The notes beneath the pieces are model-generated. The model worked only from the letters and a program-made list of their open reading frames with translations. It was not told the DNA's origin and ran no database searches. Of a stretch of DNA of 64,000 nucleotides, positions 47,460 through 57,340 are shown one piece after another. The DNA is from Metopolophium dirhodum (taxonomy: Eukaryota > Arthropoda > Insecta > Hemiptera > Aphididae), in NCBI RefSeq assembly GCF_019925205.1, contig NC_083565.1, positions 38,468,241 to 38,532,240 on the forward strand. Reading direction: 5' to 3'. Made by a program: the position numbers and the translations under genes. How positions within the stretch are numbered: the stretch's first letter is position 1; each line of letters opens with the position of its first letter.

Positions 47460-47785
47460 CCCTACTATTTGTAATCTGATTTGTGTTTTGCGTGAATCAT
47501 AATGTTTTTTATTTTTTAGAAACTTTTCCTCCAGTAATTTTGGTAACTCGTCTCCTATGTTATTGTGACATAATGTCCCCACGTCAGATCAGTTATCGGT
47601 GAAACTAATTCTGCAAATTTAGGGATAAATTTTCTAAAAAAATTGCACAAACCTAAGAAACTCCGTGTTCGTTTTATTGTTTTGGGAGTTGGACAATTTT
47701 TTATTGCAGCCAGACCTTCGGGATTCGGTTTAATTCGGTCCTGATTTACTATTTGCCCGAGTATCTTAGGTTTGAAATATCCGAA
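47460..47785 (-). pseudogene. pol: RT thumb joined to integrase C-terminal remnant, element 2
   Basis: Past the RT frame the minus strand reads FGYFKPKILGQIVNQDRIKP and FLGLCNFFRKFIPKFAEL, the RT thumb/connection region, with a stop near 47784. At about 47575 it changes abruptly to LPKLLEEKFLKNKKHYDSRK, which corresponds to the region before the integrase C-terminal domain in element 1 (LPDILQKAFDKQKSYADRG). RNase H and the integrase core are therefore deleted. Confidence 0.7.
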
Positions 47786-48640
47786 TTAACACTTGGTAGT
47801 TTTTAATTTAAATCCAGATTCTCTTATTCGTTGTAATAATTTCTGTAGTATTATTAATAGGTCATCAAATGTTTTTGCATAATTTATAATATCATCAAAA
47901 TAGTTAATAGTTCCAACATATAATAATCCGGCGAGAGTTTTTGCTACTGCTTTTGAAAATTGTCGTGGTGAATTTTTATAACCAAATGGAAACCGTGTCC
48001 ATTCATACAGCCCGAATGGTGTTATAAATGCTAATTTGTATCCATCTGTTATTCCTAATAGAATATTCAGAAATCCCTGTTGCATGTCCATTATATTAAA
48101 AAATGTTGCTCCTTCTAAACAATCGAAAACCGTTTGCATATGAGTTATTGGAAAATTTTGATGTGGTACTTGTCTATTTAATTTTCTATAATCGATCACT
48201 AATCTATTTGAACTGTCTGCTTTGTTCACTAGAAATACCGGGCTGGTGTATGAGGCAATAGATAGAGTTATTAGACCGGATTTTAATAATTCATTAATTT
48301 GCCTCTGTAGTTCCTGTTGTTCTGTTAACGCTAATATAAATGGTGGTAAATTAAAAGGTTCTGTTGTTGTTGTTGACATAGGTATATCTCCTACGTTTAT
48401 TGCCCCTAAGTCCCTTGAGTGTTTGGCAAAGCAATCTTTATAATATGTATTTAAAATTATTTTTAATTGTGTCTGTTGTAATTGGGTTGGTTTCGGATTT
48501 ATGTCAAGTTCGTCCGTGTTTTGTTTGTCAATATATAGTATATTATCATAGTTTAACATTTCATTATCATTTTTCAGATTAGCTAATTTTAAACTGTTTA
48601 TATGATGGAATTTTGTTTTTTTATGTGTATCTACTAAATT
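47786..48640 (-). pseudogene. pol: Reverse transcriptase, element 2
   Basis: The C-terminal two thirds of a 403-codon frame is a Ty3/Gypsy RT. It contains LLKSGLITLSIASYTSPVFL, RLVIDYRKLNRQ, a motif A variant FFNIMDMQQGF (catalytic D304), FPFGYKNSPRQF and the motif C NYFDDIINYA (D368, D369). FDD instead of the usual YVDD/YIDD is allowed in this group. The frame ends in a stop directly after KTTKC, where the thumb continues in the neighbouring region. The upstream part of the same frame holds zinc fingers. Confidence 0.92.
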
Positions 48641-48810
48641 TTTTTCGTTTTCATTCATTAGTATATTACGATATTCTCTAATATTCGTTCCGCATACATT
48701 GCAAAACATTTCTTCTCCCGCCTTAGTCCAGTAAGGATGATTCAAATATTCGTGGGATTTTAATGCCGATTCAGATATTGACAGATGTTCACAATCCTGG
48801 CAAAACTGAG
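48598..48810 (-). pseudogene. Two zinc-finger-like motifs upstream of RT, element 2
   Basis: Residues 66-87 of the RT-containing frame form a classic C2H2 pattern, C-x2-C-x12-H-x4-H (FCQDCEHLSI ... SHEYLNH). A second motif has C-x2-C at 99-102 (MFCNVCGTNI) and histidines at about 125 and 131-132 (DTHKKTKFHH), like a U1/matrin-type finger. Standard Gypsy Pol has no such motifs here. They may bind nucleic acid or stabilise the extra protease module before them. Confidence 0.6.
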
Positions 48811-49039
48811 TGTACCACATAATCGGTGTTTTGTTTACGTCATTATTTTTTATTTCTATGGGATTGTTTATGTTACATTTATCTAATGAGTATTTTTTTT
48901 TGTTAAGATAGGATAAACTTAATCGATCGTGACATTCGTCTAAGTACCGGTTTATGTGTTTTGTAATAGTATTTATATCGGGTATAACTGTACACATGCA
49001 TGTGTTATGTAAGGTGAATGGTGATGATTCTCGATTTAT

Positions 49040-49470
49040 TCATGCTGGATTCCAGTGATTATTTTCATGAATTACTCCTATCGTCGGTCGGTTTTTTTTC
49101 CAGTATATTATAGCGGTATTTAATGCGTTATTATCTGTGTTTTTGTGTTTTGAAATTATTGTTAAATTTTTATTAAAATGGTCTGCTAAATATGCTAAAT
49201 CATCCTCTGTATATCCTCTGTATATCCTCATAATATGATATCCTGATTTTGTATTTGGTATTTTAATTTTCTTTAGTATTTCTATAGTGGATACCTCTAG
49301 CCCTTCTTCTCTCAAGCAAACACGTAGTGCATGTGCACCGCAATCGCCGCCAGACGGTACTTCTCGATTTTGTTTAAGTATGACGTATCTAATAAAATAT
49401 TTTCCCTCAGTGTGTGGTTAATATTGTCGGCAAAAAAAAATCCCATTCCATTATTTTGTCGGTAGTTCCA
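49040..49470 (-). pseudogene. OTU/papain-like cysteine protease module in Pol, element 2
   Basis: The minus strand encodes SGGDCGAHALRVCLREEG (Cys codon 49342-49340), then YTEDDLAYLADHFNKNLTII and about 25 residues on IGVIHENNHWNP (His codon 49057-49055). This is the layout of OTU-like cysteine proteases: a G-D-C-x3-AL nucleophile helix, an LA-x-HF-x-xxI(T/S)I strand, and a terminal H(W/Y/F). Members cleave ubiquitin or ubiquitin-like chains, or process polyproteins. The frame has shifts near 49375-49440 and a TGA at 49042-49040, after which the same phase continues toward the zinc fingers. The assignment rests on motif order by eye; another papain-fold protease is possible. Confidence 0.65.
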
Positions 49471-49496
49471 TTATTATTTAATTTTGACTTGTTTAT

Positions 49497-49913
49497 GTCA
49501 TAAATAGATATTGTTATGCACGTATTTCGAAATATGAACGTCAGCATACTGGAGATAACGGGCCATTCTTTTCCGTTTTGTCATGCGCATATTTTAGGTA
49601 ATGCTACTCTTTTAATTTGTTGTTCTAAGCAAAATGTTCTCAGGTTTTGTAATGTGGCGAATATATTAACGTATGTTGGTTTTTCGTAATAGTGGTTTTT
49701 TATAATTAAATATAATAGCCATTGTTTTTCTGTTTTAATGAATGCGATTTCCCTTACTCTTTTTCTTTGTAAAATCAAATTATCGATATTGTTAAATTTT
49801 TTACGAAACTGTAAAGCGATACCACGGTTTATCGTTAGGCATTCACTGACGCAGTGAGCGATTGTGTCACTTGACCGATCGCTGAACGAATCGCCAGTTA
49901 TTTCCACGTATCT
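49497..49913 (-). pseudogene. Macrodomain (OARD1/TARG1-like) in Pol, element 2
   Basis: From Y86 of the 49581-50165 frame the sequence reads YVEITGDSFS, DTIAHCVSECLTINRGIALQ, FRKKFNNI, REIAFIKT, LLYLIIKNHYYEKPTY, and QIKRVALPKIC; after a TGA at 49583-49581 the phase continues KEWPVISSMLTFIF and CITISIYD. This matches OARD1/TARG1-type macrodomains block by block, including the lysine after YLI(T/I) that is catalytic in OARD1. The Gly-rich loop with the catalytic Asp, expected after KIC, falls at the stop and is not recognisable. Compared with element 1 the two domains share the G-I-x2-xF(K/R)xK(F/Y) and Y-EK(P/S)TY signatures. Such enzymes hydrolyse ADP-ribose linkages. Confidence 0.78.
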
Positions 49914-49979
49914 ATGGTTAAAATGTTGTGAATTATTATCAAGCAATAAAAATTGTTGATATTCGTTTAATATTTTGTG

Positions 49980-50353
49980 GGAAAAGTTTTGTATTTCGGT
50001 TCCCTGTATATCGTTTTTTATTTCCCGAGTTTCTATTGGTAATTTTACTTCTTGATCATCGTATCTGAATAATACAATATTGTCTTTTAAATCCATGGCT
50101 GTTTGTGTTTTTTTCAAAAAATCTAAACCTAATAAGATTGGGGAGCATAAACTATCTACTACCACTGCCTGATGGTGTATTATGAGCGATATGCTATTTG
50201 TATTTTAATTATCGTTGAGCCTATAATGTTTAATTTTGAATTATTGGCTGTTTTCAAATCTATATCGTTAATTGGCTTAATATTATCAAGTAATGTCATT
50301 TTTTTATCTATAACTGTCACACTGGCTCCTGTATCTAACAGTAGTAATGTCGG
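49980..50353 (-). pseudogene. pol: Retropepsin (aspartic protease), element 2
   Basis: The active-site motif LLLLDTGASVTVID is encoded at about 50345-50306 (DTGAS at 50335-50321). After a stop near 50190 and a frameshift, LCSPILLGLDFLKKT follows, the C-terminal ILG-x-DF motif of retropepsins. The protease processes Gag-Pol. The stop at 50356-50354 separates it from the zinc-knuckle frame, with which it is in phase. Confidence 0.85.
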
Positions 50354-51395
50354 TTAATCATTAATTTTTCCTAATATTTCAATTTTATGTTTTATTTGTT
50401 CGTTTATTTTGTAGCAACTATATATTACATGATTTATTTCATTAGTTATACTATTGTAATTCCTGATTTTTGGAAATATACCCTTCACAGGCCCAGGTGT
50501 CTGCAGGACTTTTAGTTTTTTTTGGTTGTAACAATTTCTCTTAATATGTCCCACCTTGCCACATCCATAACACGTTGGTAACGGCCTTGGAGGGTTCCAA
50601 TGTTGATAGCTTTGATACTGATTTTGTTGTTGTGTAAATGTATTTGGTATATTTTGACTAATTTGATTGTATGTAAATCTAGAGTTTTGTTAGTTTGGAT
50701 TAAAATACGGTGAAAAATATTGATTTGGAAATTGTTGATCATAAACTTCGCTATTATTGTTATTAGCTCCATTGGTATAATTTGGTATATGATTTTGTAC
50801 CGGTTTTTCCCTTATATCTGTGGTTAATTGTTGAATGTGTTTTTTTTAGAATATTTATCTCTTCATTTAATTTATCTACAGTTGAATTTTGTTTTTCATC
50901 TGTTTTTCTAACCAGTTTTGCTAATTCGTATCTTTTTAAATTTGCTGTTATATTTGTTATGTTTGTGTTGTCTAAAATGTCTATTTTATTGTATATTTCA
51001 TCTGGTAAACCCGCCAATATTTTCTCGCAAATTTCTTCCTCTATCATGTTTGGATTCATTTTATAGCAAAGTTCCATCATATTTATTATAAATTCATTTA
51101 AAGTTTCGTTTTTCATTAACTTTCTTTGGTTTAATTGTATTCTAAGTAATTTATTATTCCCAATATTAGTATATTTCTCCTTTATTTCTTTTTTAGTCCG
51201 TTCCCAGTTTATGTTTGGTGTTTTGGTTTTTATTAATTTAAAAAAAATTGATGCCGAGTCTTTCAAATATAATGGTAACAACGTATTATTTTCTGTTTCA
51301 CCCCAGTTATTTATTATTGCAGCTAAGTCAAAATGTTCTATAAAAGAACGTCCTCTCCCATTTTTCCCGAAAAAGTTTGTGGTTGATGGATCATT
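50354..51395 (-). pseudogene. gag: Gag of element 2, with CCHC zinc knuckle
   Basis: The N-terminal piece visible from about 51395 has FIEHFDLAAIINNWGE followed by LPLYLKDSASIFFKLI and LNEFIINMMELCYKM and ILAGLPDEIYNKIDIL, paralleling the Gag of element 1. A Lys/Glu-rich coiled segment follows. Past a frame change near 50770 the correct frame reads LPTCYGCGKVGHIKRNCYNQ at about 50580-50524, a perfect C-x2-C-x4-H-x4-C nucleocapsid knuckle. The region before the knuckle is Asn/Gln-rich. The very N-terminus is missing or frameshifted. Gag forms the virus-like particle shell and packages RNA. Confidence 0.85.
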
Positions 51396-51589
51396 AATTT
51401 AAATTCCATTATTTATCTACCACTATTAATAAAAAAAAAGACTCGTTCTAAATAGACTAACTATGGTTAACTTTCCTAACCTATTTTTTGTGTATGTTTA
51501 AATTTTAAACAATTCGTTATATTCTAACGTATATACTAATATATTATTACCTTAATACTTAAAATCTATGCTTAATATTATCACTCAAA

Positions 51590-52150
51590 ACTCGTTATTT
51601 CAAACTTTTCTGGTTTATAATGAAATTTATTTATTTCACATTCGTTTATCTTTCTTAAAACTTAAAATTTCTCTTATAATCTATAGTCAGTATTAATCGC
51701 TTATAATTCCTTCGTTCAAAACTTTATCTCACTTAAAATCAAATTTTTTCTTTAAATTCAATTGTCTCTCTTAAAACTTAAAATTCCTCTTAAAACCTAT
51801 TGTCAGTATTAACCACTTACACTTCCTTTATTCAAAACTTTATTTCACTTATAATAATTCTTTCCTTTAAATTCAATTATCACTCTTAAAACTTAAAATT
51901 TCTCTTATAACCTATAGTCAGTATTAATCGCTTAAAATTCCTTTATTCAAAACTTTATCTCACTTAAAATTACATTTTTTCTTTAAATTCAATTGTCTCT
52001 CTTATAACCTATAGTCAGTATTAATCGCTTATAATTCCTTCATTCAAAACTTTATCTCACTTAAAATTAAATTTTTTCTTTAAATTCAATTGTCTCTCTT
52101 AAAACTTAAAATTCCTCTTAAAAGCTATAGTCAGTATTAATTACTTAAAT
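51590..52150 (-). repeat. Tandem repeat in the leader of element 2
   Basis: About five units with a spacing near 115 bp (one near 98 bp), marked by CAGTATTAATCGCTTA (about 51688, 51800, 51918, 52016, 52130) and TTCAAAACTTTATCTCACTT. It lies between the primer site and gag, the place of a packaging or leader region. Confidence 0.85.
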
Positions 52151-52256
52151 TTTTACTAAAGAAAAAAAAATATTTTTTAAAACTTCTTAAAATTATAAAT
52201 TTATTAAAACTGAAACAAAATCCTAGGAACTAAATATAACTGTAATTAATACAGGC

Positions 52257-52272
52257 TTCGGCGCCTCCACCA
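52257..52272 (-). promoter_or_regulatory. Primer-binding site of element 2
   Basis: On the minus strand TGGTGGAGGCGCCGAAG begins three bases after the LTR end (CGTTACA-TAT). The register TGG-A-GGCGCCG would pair with the 3' end of a tRNA-Thr-like molecule. Element 1 has nearly the same sequence. Confidence 0.5.
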
Positions 52273-52275
52273 ATA

Positions 52276-52728
52276 TGTAACGTGGTCGGGGGAACGACCA
52301 GTTAAATATAAGATATCCAGGGAGAATCGTAGGATCCTATAGATATAAATACCGTAGCCAGGGGCAGATATGTAGATGTCAGGATCTTAAATATATTTAA
52401 ATTACTAGGATTCCTTTTCAGTTTTAATTATGTTTTATTGTCTACTAAACACTTACACATATTAATACTCACAAATATATCAACTATGTTCTATTATACT
52501 ATGTAACTGTATCGTAGTCATACGGAGTCCGGTAATCGTAGTGTGTATTGAGGTCTAAGGTGCACACCGAACTAACTTACTAATACATTGTGTGTGTTGG
52601 CCATGGGCCTTACAATTATGTGTGTGTTTTAATATTAATGTATCGGTCAGCAGTTAATCGTACATACGGTAGAGTTCGTATTATATACATAGGTGTCATG
52701 TAACATATTTATATTTATAATTGTTACA
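52276..52728 (-). repeat. 5' LTR of element 2
   Basis: A 453-bp LTR with perfect TG...CA ends (TGTAACGTGGTCGGGGGAAC to TTATAATTGTTACA on the plus strand). The inner 330 bp are repeated at 43880-44216. Confidence 0.93.
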
Positions 52729-53509
52729 CTTACATTTCAATTATGTGATAACTGATAAGTAATAACGTATACTATTCATTATTTTAAATATACTAATTAT
52801 TGATGTATAATAGGTACGTGCAATACATATTTTGACAACAGTTATAATTGCATGGCAAAATAAATTTCATTTTAATTTATTTTGTCATGAGTTATTGTAA
52901 GTAGGTATTCTATAAAATTCAGAAAATTGTAGGTACAATACGAGACGATTTGACGTATTAATCGTCAATCGTTAGAATTAAAAAGTATAAACACAGATTA
53001 TTTACCTACAATTTAATTTAAAGTTCATATTTTGACAAAATTTATCAAAATCTCAAAAACTAAGTTATAAATCTACGCACGATTGTTAAAAATGTTATTA
53101 TTTATATAATTTGTAGTAGGTACAACAACATAAAAGAATATGTAGGTATACGAATTTTTTCTAAAAAAATTATTTATTTTATCATTTATGTTTTAATTTA
53201 ATTATAAAATTTTTGTCAATGAACAAGACAACCTCTGACGGTCGTTGGATTATTTATAGTTAGCTCAGCCAGCGGTTATTTATGCTACTTAAGTGGATAG
53301 GTGACAATTTTTTTTTCGTACAATTAATTTTTTGTGATTAAAACTGGGTAAATATTAAACGAAGTGCATCATTTATTTATCCAAACGTTTCATAAATATT
53401 ATTAGTAGGAAGTTTAAAGTTAAGTGAAATCAAATGATAAACGACAGATTTTGTCATTCTGTTATTATTCAAAAAATATTAACTGTATATACTTGAAACA
53501 TATAATTAA
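52729..53509. other. Intergenic
   Basis: AT-rich, no ORF of note and no recognised repeat. Confidence 0.5.
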
Positions 53510-54510
53510 ACTAGCTGATCCCGTGCACTTCATTACCCGTTAAATGAATGAACTCTATATGACTCAAACTTTGTTCAATTCATTATTTAATATTCAGTGT
53601 ATGGTGTTCAAAATGTATCTTAACTTTTCCGTTGCCCGGAATACAAATTCTGGTTCACAGTAGTACATTATCGGGTAGGCAATCTACCTGCGGTAGATCG
53701 CGGACCCCGTGCTGTTTGTACGTAAGTGTATAATTTAACTCTAAATTATCAATGTTATACCAAGTTTGTCATTTTTACTTAATTCCACCTACAGTGGATT
53801 AATATAATCAATTTATACAAAAACCTATTCTAACCAAATCCAATGAATAAAAAAAAAAACAAATTTACCCTTTGTAAATTAACCTATCTTCTTCCCAGAG
53901 GTCTAATATACCCACAATCATTAATTTATATATATATGCTATATAAATACACAGCCTATAACTATATAGACTAAACTCTGGAACTACTTATCAGTTCTTC
54001 TTGTATATACTATTTATATATGTATATTGACAAACGATAATAATATATTATTTATTATACAAATCAACAAACATGCCCAATTAACTAATAGCAACCAATA
54101 TATTATACACCAGTGGATTTTCCTAAAATTTCCTTTTGTTTAAACCTTCTCCGTAAAATACCCTTTCGTAAAAAAAAATAATCAAGAAGATCTGATAAGT
54201 AGTTCCAGATCCTGTATAGAGATTTTCATTTCACATTTTTAATATTATAAGTTATATTTAAAAAATAAAGCAAATATTTTTTTTTTATTATTTTTATTAT
54301 TATTATTATTTTTATAGCTTAAAAACCCATGGCAACCATTTTTAAACAAAAATGTCCTTCTAAAATCTCAAAATTCCCGTTTTAGTACCTCTCGGGGTCG
54401 ATCCTCGCCCTTTTAAAATTAGCCTATCTATTAAGTTCGACCAAATTACACACATTGTAAAAAATTCATCAAGATCGGTACAGTTGTTTTGGAGTTTATT
54501 AAGACATGAC
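53510..54510. repeat. Dispersed repeat, copy B, and its downstream part
   Basis: 53510-53770 is the second copy of the repeat at 8-266. At 54470-54500 the text TCATCAAGATCGGTACAGTT and GTTTTGGAG resembles the common insect repeat tail 'aagatcggttcagccgttttggag'. The tandem array follows at once, so the array may be internal to this repeat family. Confidence 0.6.
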
Positions 54511-57340
54511 TAAAATGCCCAGAATATTAAACAGAAAAAACTATTTAAAATATTTATTTCATTAAACAAGGATTATTCAAGAGGTACCAGATTGTCAAAG
54601 TTTAAAAAATTTGGCTAGAGGTAAATTCATTAAAAAAAAAAAATTGAAGGTGGATGTTGGCCCCCGCAGGCAAATGCTTTTTAAGACACCAAAAAAAAAA
54701 TGTGGAAAAAATTTTACAGAAAAAAAATACATTTCAAAGTTCAAACTAAAATGCCCAGAATATTAAACAGAAAAAACTATTTAAAATATTTATTTCATTA
54801 AACAAAGATTATTCAAGAGGTACCAGATTGTCAATGTTTAAAAAATTTGGCTAGAGGTTAAATCATAAAAAAAAATTGAAGGAGGGTATTGGCACCCCAG
54901 GCAAATGCATTTTAGTAAACCAAAAAAAAAATTTTGAATAAATTTAACTGTATGATTACACATTACACAGTACAATCTAAAATACACAGAATATTAAACA
55001 GAAAAAACTATTTAAAATATTTATTTCATTAAACAAGGATTAATCAAATGGTACCAGATTGTCAATGTTTAAAACATTTGGCTAGAAGTTTAATCATAAA
55101 AAAAAAATTGAAGGAGGGTGTTGGTGCCCGCAGGCAAATGCTTTTTAGGAAACCAAAAAAAAATTTTGAAAAAATTTAAGTGTAGGAATACACATTACAA
55201 AGTACAAATTAAAATGCCCAGAATCTTAAACAAAAAAAAACCATTTAAAATATTTAGTTCATTAAAGATAAGGATTATTCAAGGGTACCAGATTGTCAAT
55301 GTTTAAAAAATTTGTCTAGAATTTAAATCATAAAAAAAAATTGAAGGAGGGTGTTGGCACCCCAGGCAAGTGCATTTTAGTAAACCAAAAAAAAATTTTG
55401 AATAAATTTAACTGTATGATTACACATTACACAGTACAATCTAAAATACCCAGAATATTAAACAGAAAAAACTATTTAAAATACTTATTTCATTAAACAA
55501 GGATTATTCAAAGGTACCAGATTGTCAATGTTTAAAACATTTGGCTAGAAGTTTAATCATAAAAAAAAATTGAAGGAGGGTGTTGGCGCCAACAGGCAAA
55601 TTTATTTTAAGAAACCAAAAAAAAATGTGGAAAAAATTTTACAGAAAAAAAATACATTTCAAAGTTCAAACTAAAATGCCCAGAATATTAAACAGAAAAA
55701 ACTATTTAAAATATTTATTTCATTAAACAAGGATTATTCAAGAGGTACCAGATTGTCAATGTTTAAAAAATTTGGCTAGAGGTTAAATCATAAAAAAAAA
55801 TTGAAGGAGGGTGTTGGCGCCCGCTGCCAAATGCTTTTTAGGAAACCAAAAAAAATTTTGAAAAAATTTAACTGTAGGAATACACATTTCAAAGTTCAAA
55901 CTAAAATGCCCAGAATCTTAAACAAAAAAAACAATTTAAAATATTTAGTTCATTAAAGATAAGGATTATTCAAGGGTACCCGATTGTCAAGGTTTAATAA
56001 ATTTGGCTAGAGTTTAAATCATAAAAAAAAAATTTAACTGAAGGAATACACATTACAAAGTACAAACTAAAATGCCCAGTATCTTAAACAGAAAAAACTA
56101 TTCAAAATATTTACTTCATTAAATAATGATTATTCATAGGGCACCAAGTTATCAATTTTTAAGTCAATACAAAATATTCAACTAGAGTTACATTACTAAA
56201 AAAAAAAGTTGAAGGAGGGTGTTGGTGCCTGCAGGCAAATGCATATTAGAACACAAAAAAAAAATTTGGAAAAAATTTTACAGAAGAAAAATACATTTCA
56301 AAGTTCAAACTAAAATGCCTAGAATATTAAACAGAAAAAACTATTTAAAATATTTATTTCATTAAACAAGGATTATTCAAGAGGTACCAGATTGTCAATG
56401 TTTAAAAAATTTGTCTAGAATTTAAATCATAAAAAAAAAATTGAAGGAGGGTGTTGGCGCCCGCAGGCAAATGCATTTTAGTAAACTAAAAAAAAATTTT
56501 GAATAAATTTAACTGTATGATTACACATTACACAGTACAATCTAAAATACCCAGAATATTAAACAGAAAAAACTATTTAAAATACTTATTTCATTAAACA
56601 AGGATTATTCAAAGGTACCAGATTGTCAATGTTTAAAACATTTGGCTAGAAGTTTAATCATAAAAAAAGATTGAAGGAGGGTGTTGGCGCCCGCAGGCAA
56701 ATGCATTTTAGGAAACCAAAAAAAAATGTTGAATAAATTTTACAGAAGAAAAATACATTTCAAAGTTCAAACTAAAATGCCTAGAATATTAAACAGAATA
56801 AACTATTTAAAATATCTATTTCATTCAACAAGGATTATTCAAAGGTACCATATAGTCAATGTTTAAAAAATTTGTCTAGAATTTAAATCATAAAAAAAAA
56901 ATTGAAGGTGGGTGTTGGCATCCGCAGCCCGCAGGCAAATGCTTTTTAGGAAATCAAAAAAAAATTTAAAAAAAATTTAAATGTAGGAATACACATTTCA
57001 AAGTACAATCTAAAATGCCCAGTATCTTAAACAGAAAAAACTATTCAAAATATTTAGAGGGTGTTGGCGCCCGCAGGCAAATGCGTTTTAGGAAACCAAA
57101 AAAAAATTTTGAAAAAATTTAAGTGTAGGGATACACATAAAGTACAAACTAAAATGCCCAGAATATTAAACAGAAAAAACCATTTAAAATATTTATTTCA
57201 TGAAACAAGGATCATTTAGTTCTAGAATGGTTATTTACAAGCACCAAGTTATCAATTTTCACGTCAATACTAAATATTCAAGTAGAATTACATTACAAAA
57301 AAAAAATATGAAGGAGGGTGTTGGCGCCGGCTTGTCAGTG
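54511..57340. repeat. Tandem array, 13 units of about 230 bp
   Basis: The marker CTAAAATGCCCAGAAT(A)TTAAACAG recurs at about 54511, 54745, 54977, 55208, 55441, 55671, 55901, 56067, 56310, 56542, 56772, 57010 and 57149. Most spacings are 230-238 bp; the shortened ones (166, 139) reflect internal deletions. Each unit carries GAAGGAGGGTGTTGGCGCCC and GCAGGCAAATGC. Units fall into two types (ACACAGTACAATCTAAAATA versus TTTCAAAGTTCAAACTAAAA) that partly alternate. ORFs at 55118-55306 and 56681-56866 are equivalent frames of two units, not genes. Confidence 0.93.

Larger units (their letters stand above)
43880..52728 (-). mobile_element. Ty3/Gypsy retrotransposon, element 2 (decayed)
   Basis: A minus-strand element with a 5' LTR at 52276-52728, primer site, tandem-repeat leader, gag with zinc knuckle, aspartic protease, macrodomain, OTU-like protease, zinc fingers, RT, an integrase C-terminal remnant, polypurine tract and a truncated 3' LTR (43880-44216). 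RNase H and most of integrase are deleted at about 47575. A 2.5-kb TIR element (44804-47327) is inserted in the 3' region. Several stops and frameshifts interrupt the frames. No env is seen. Confidence 0.9.

Noticed and set aside
55118..56866. Two similar 61-62-codon ORFs
   Set aside because: They are the same frame of two units of the tandem array; similarity comes from the repeat, not coding constraint.
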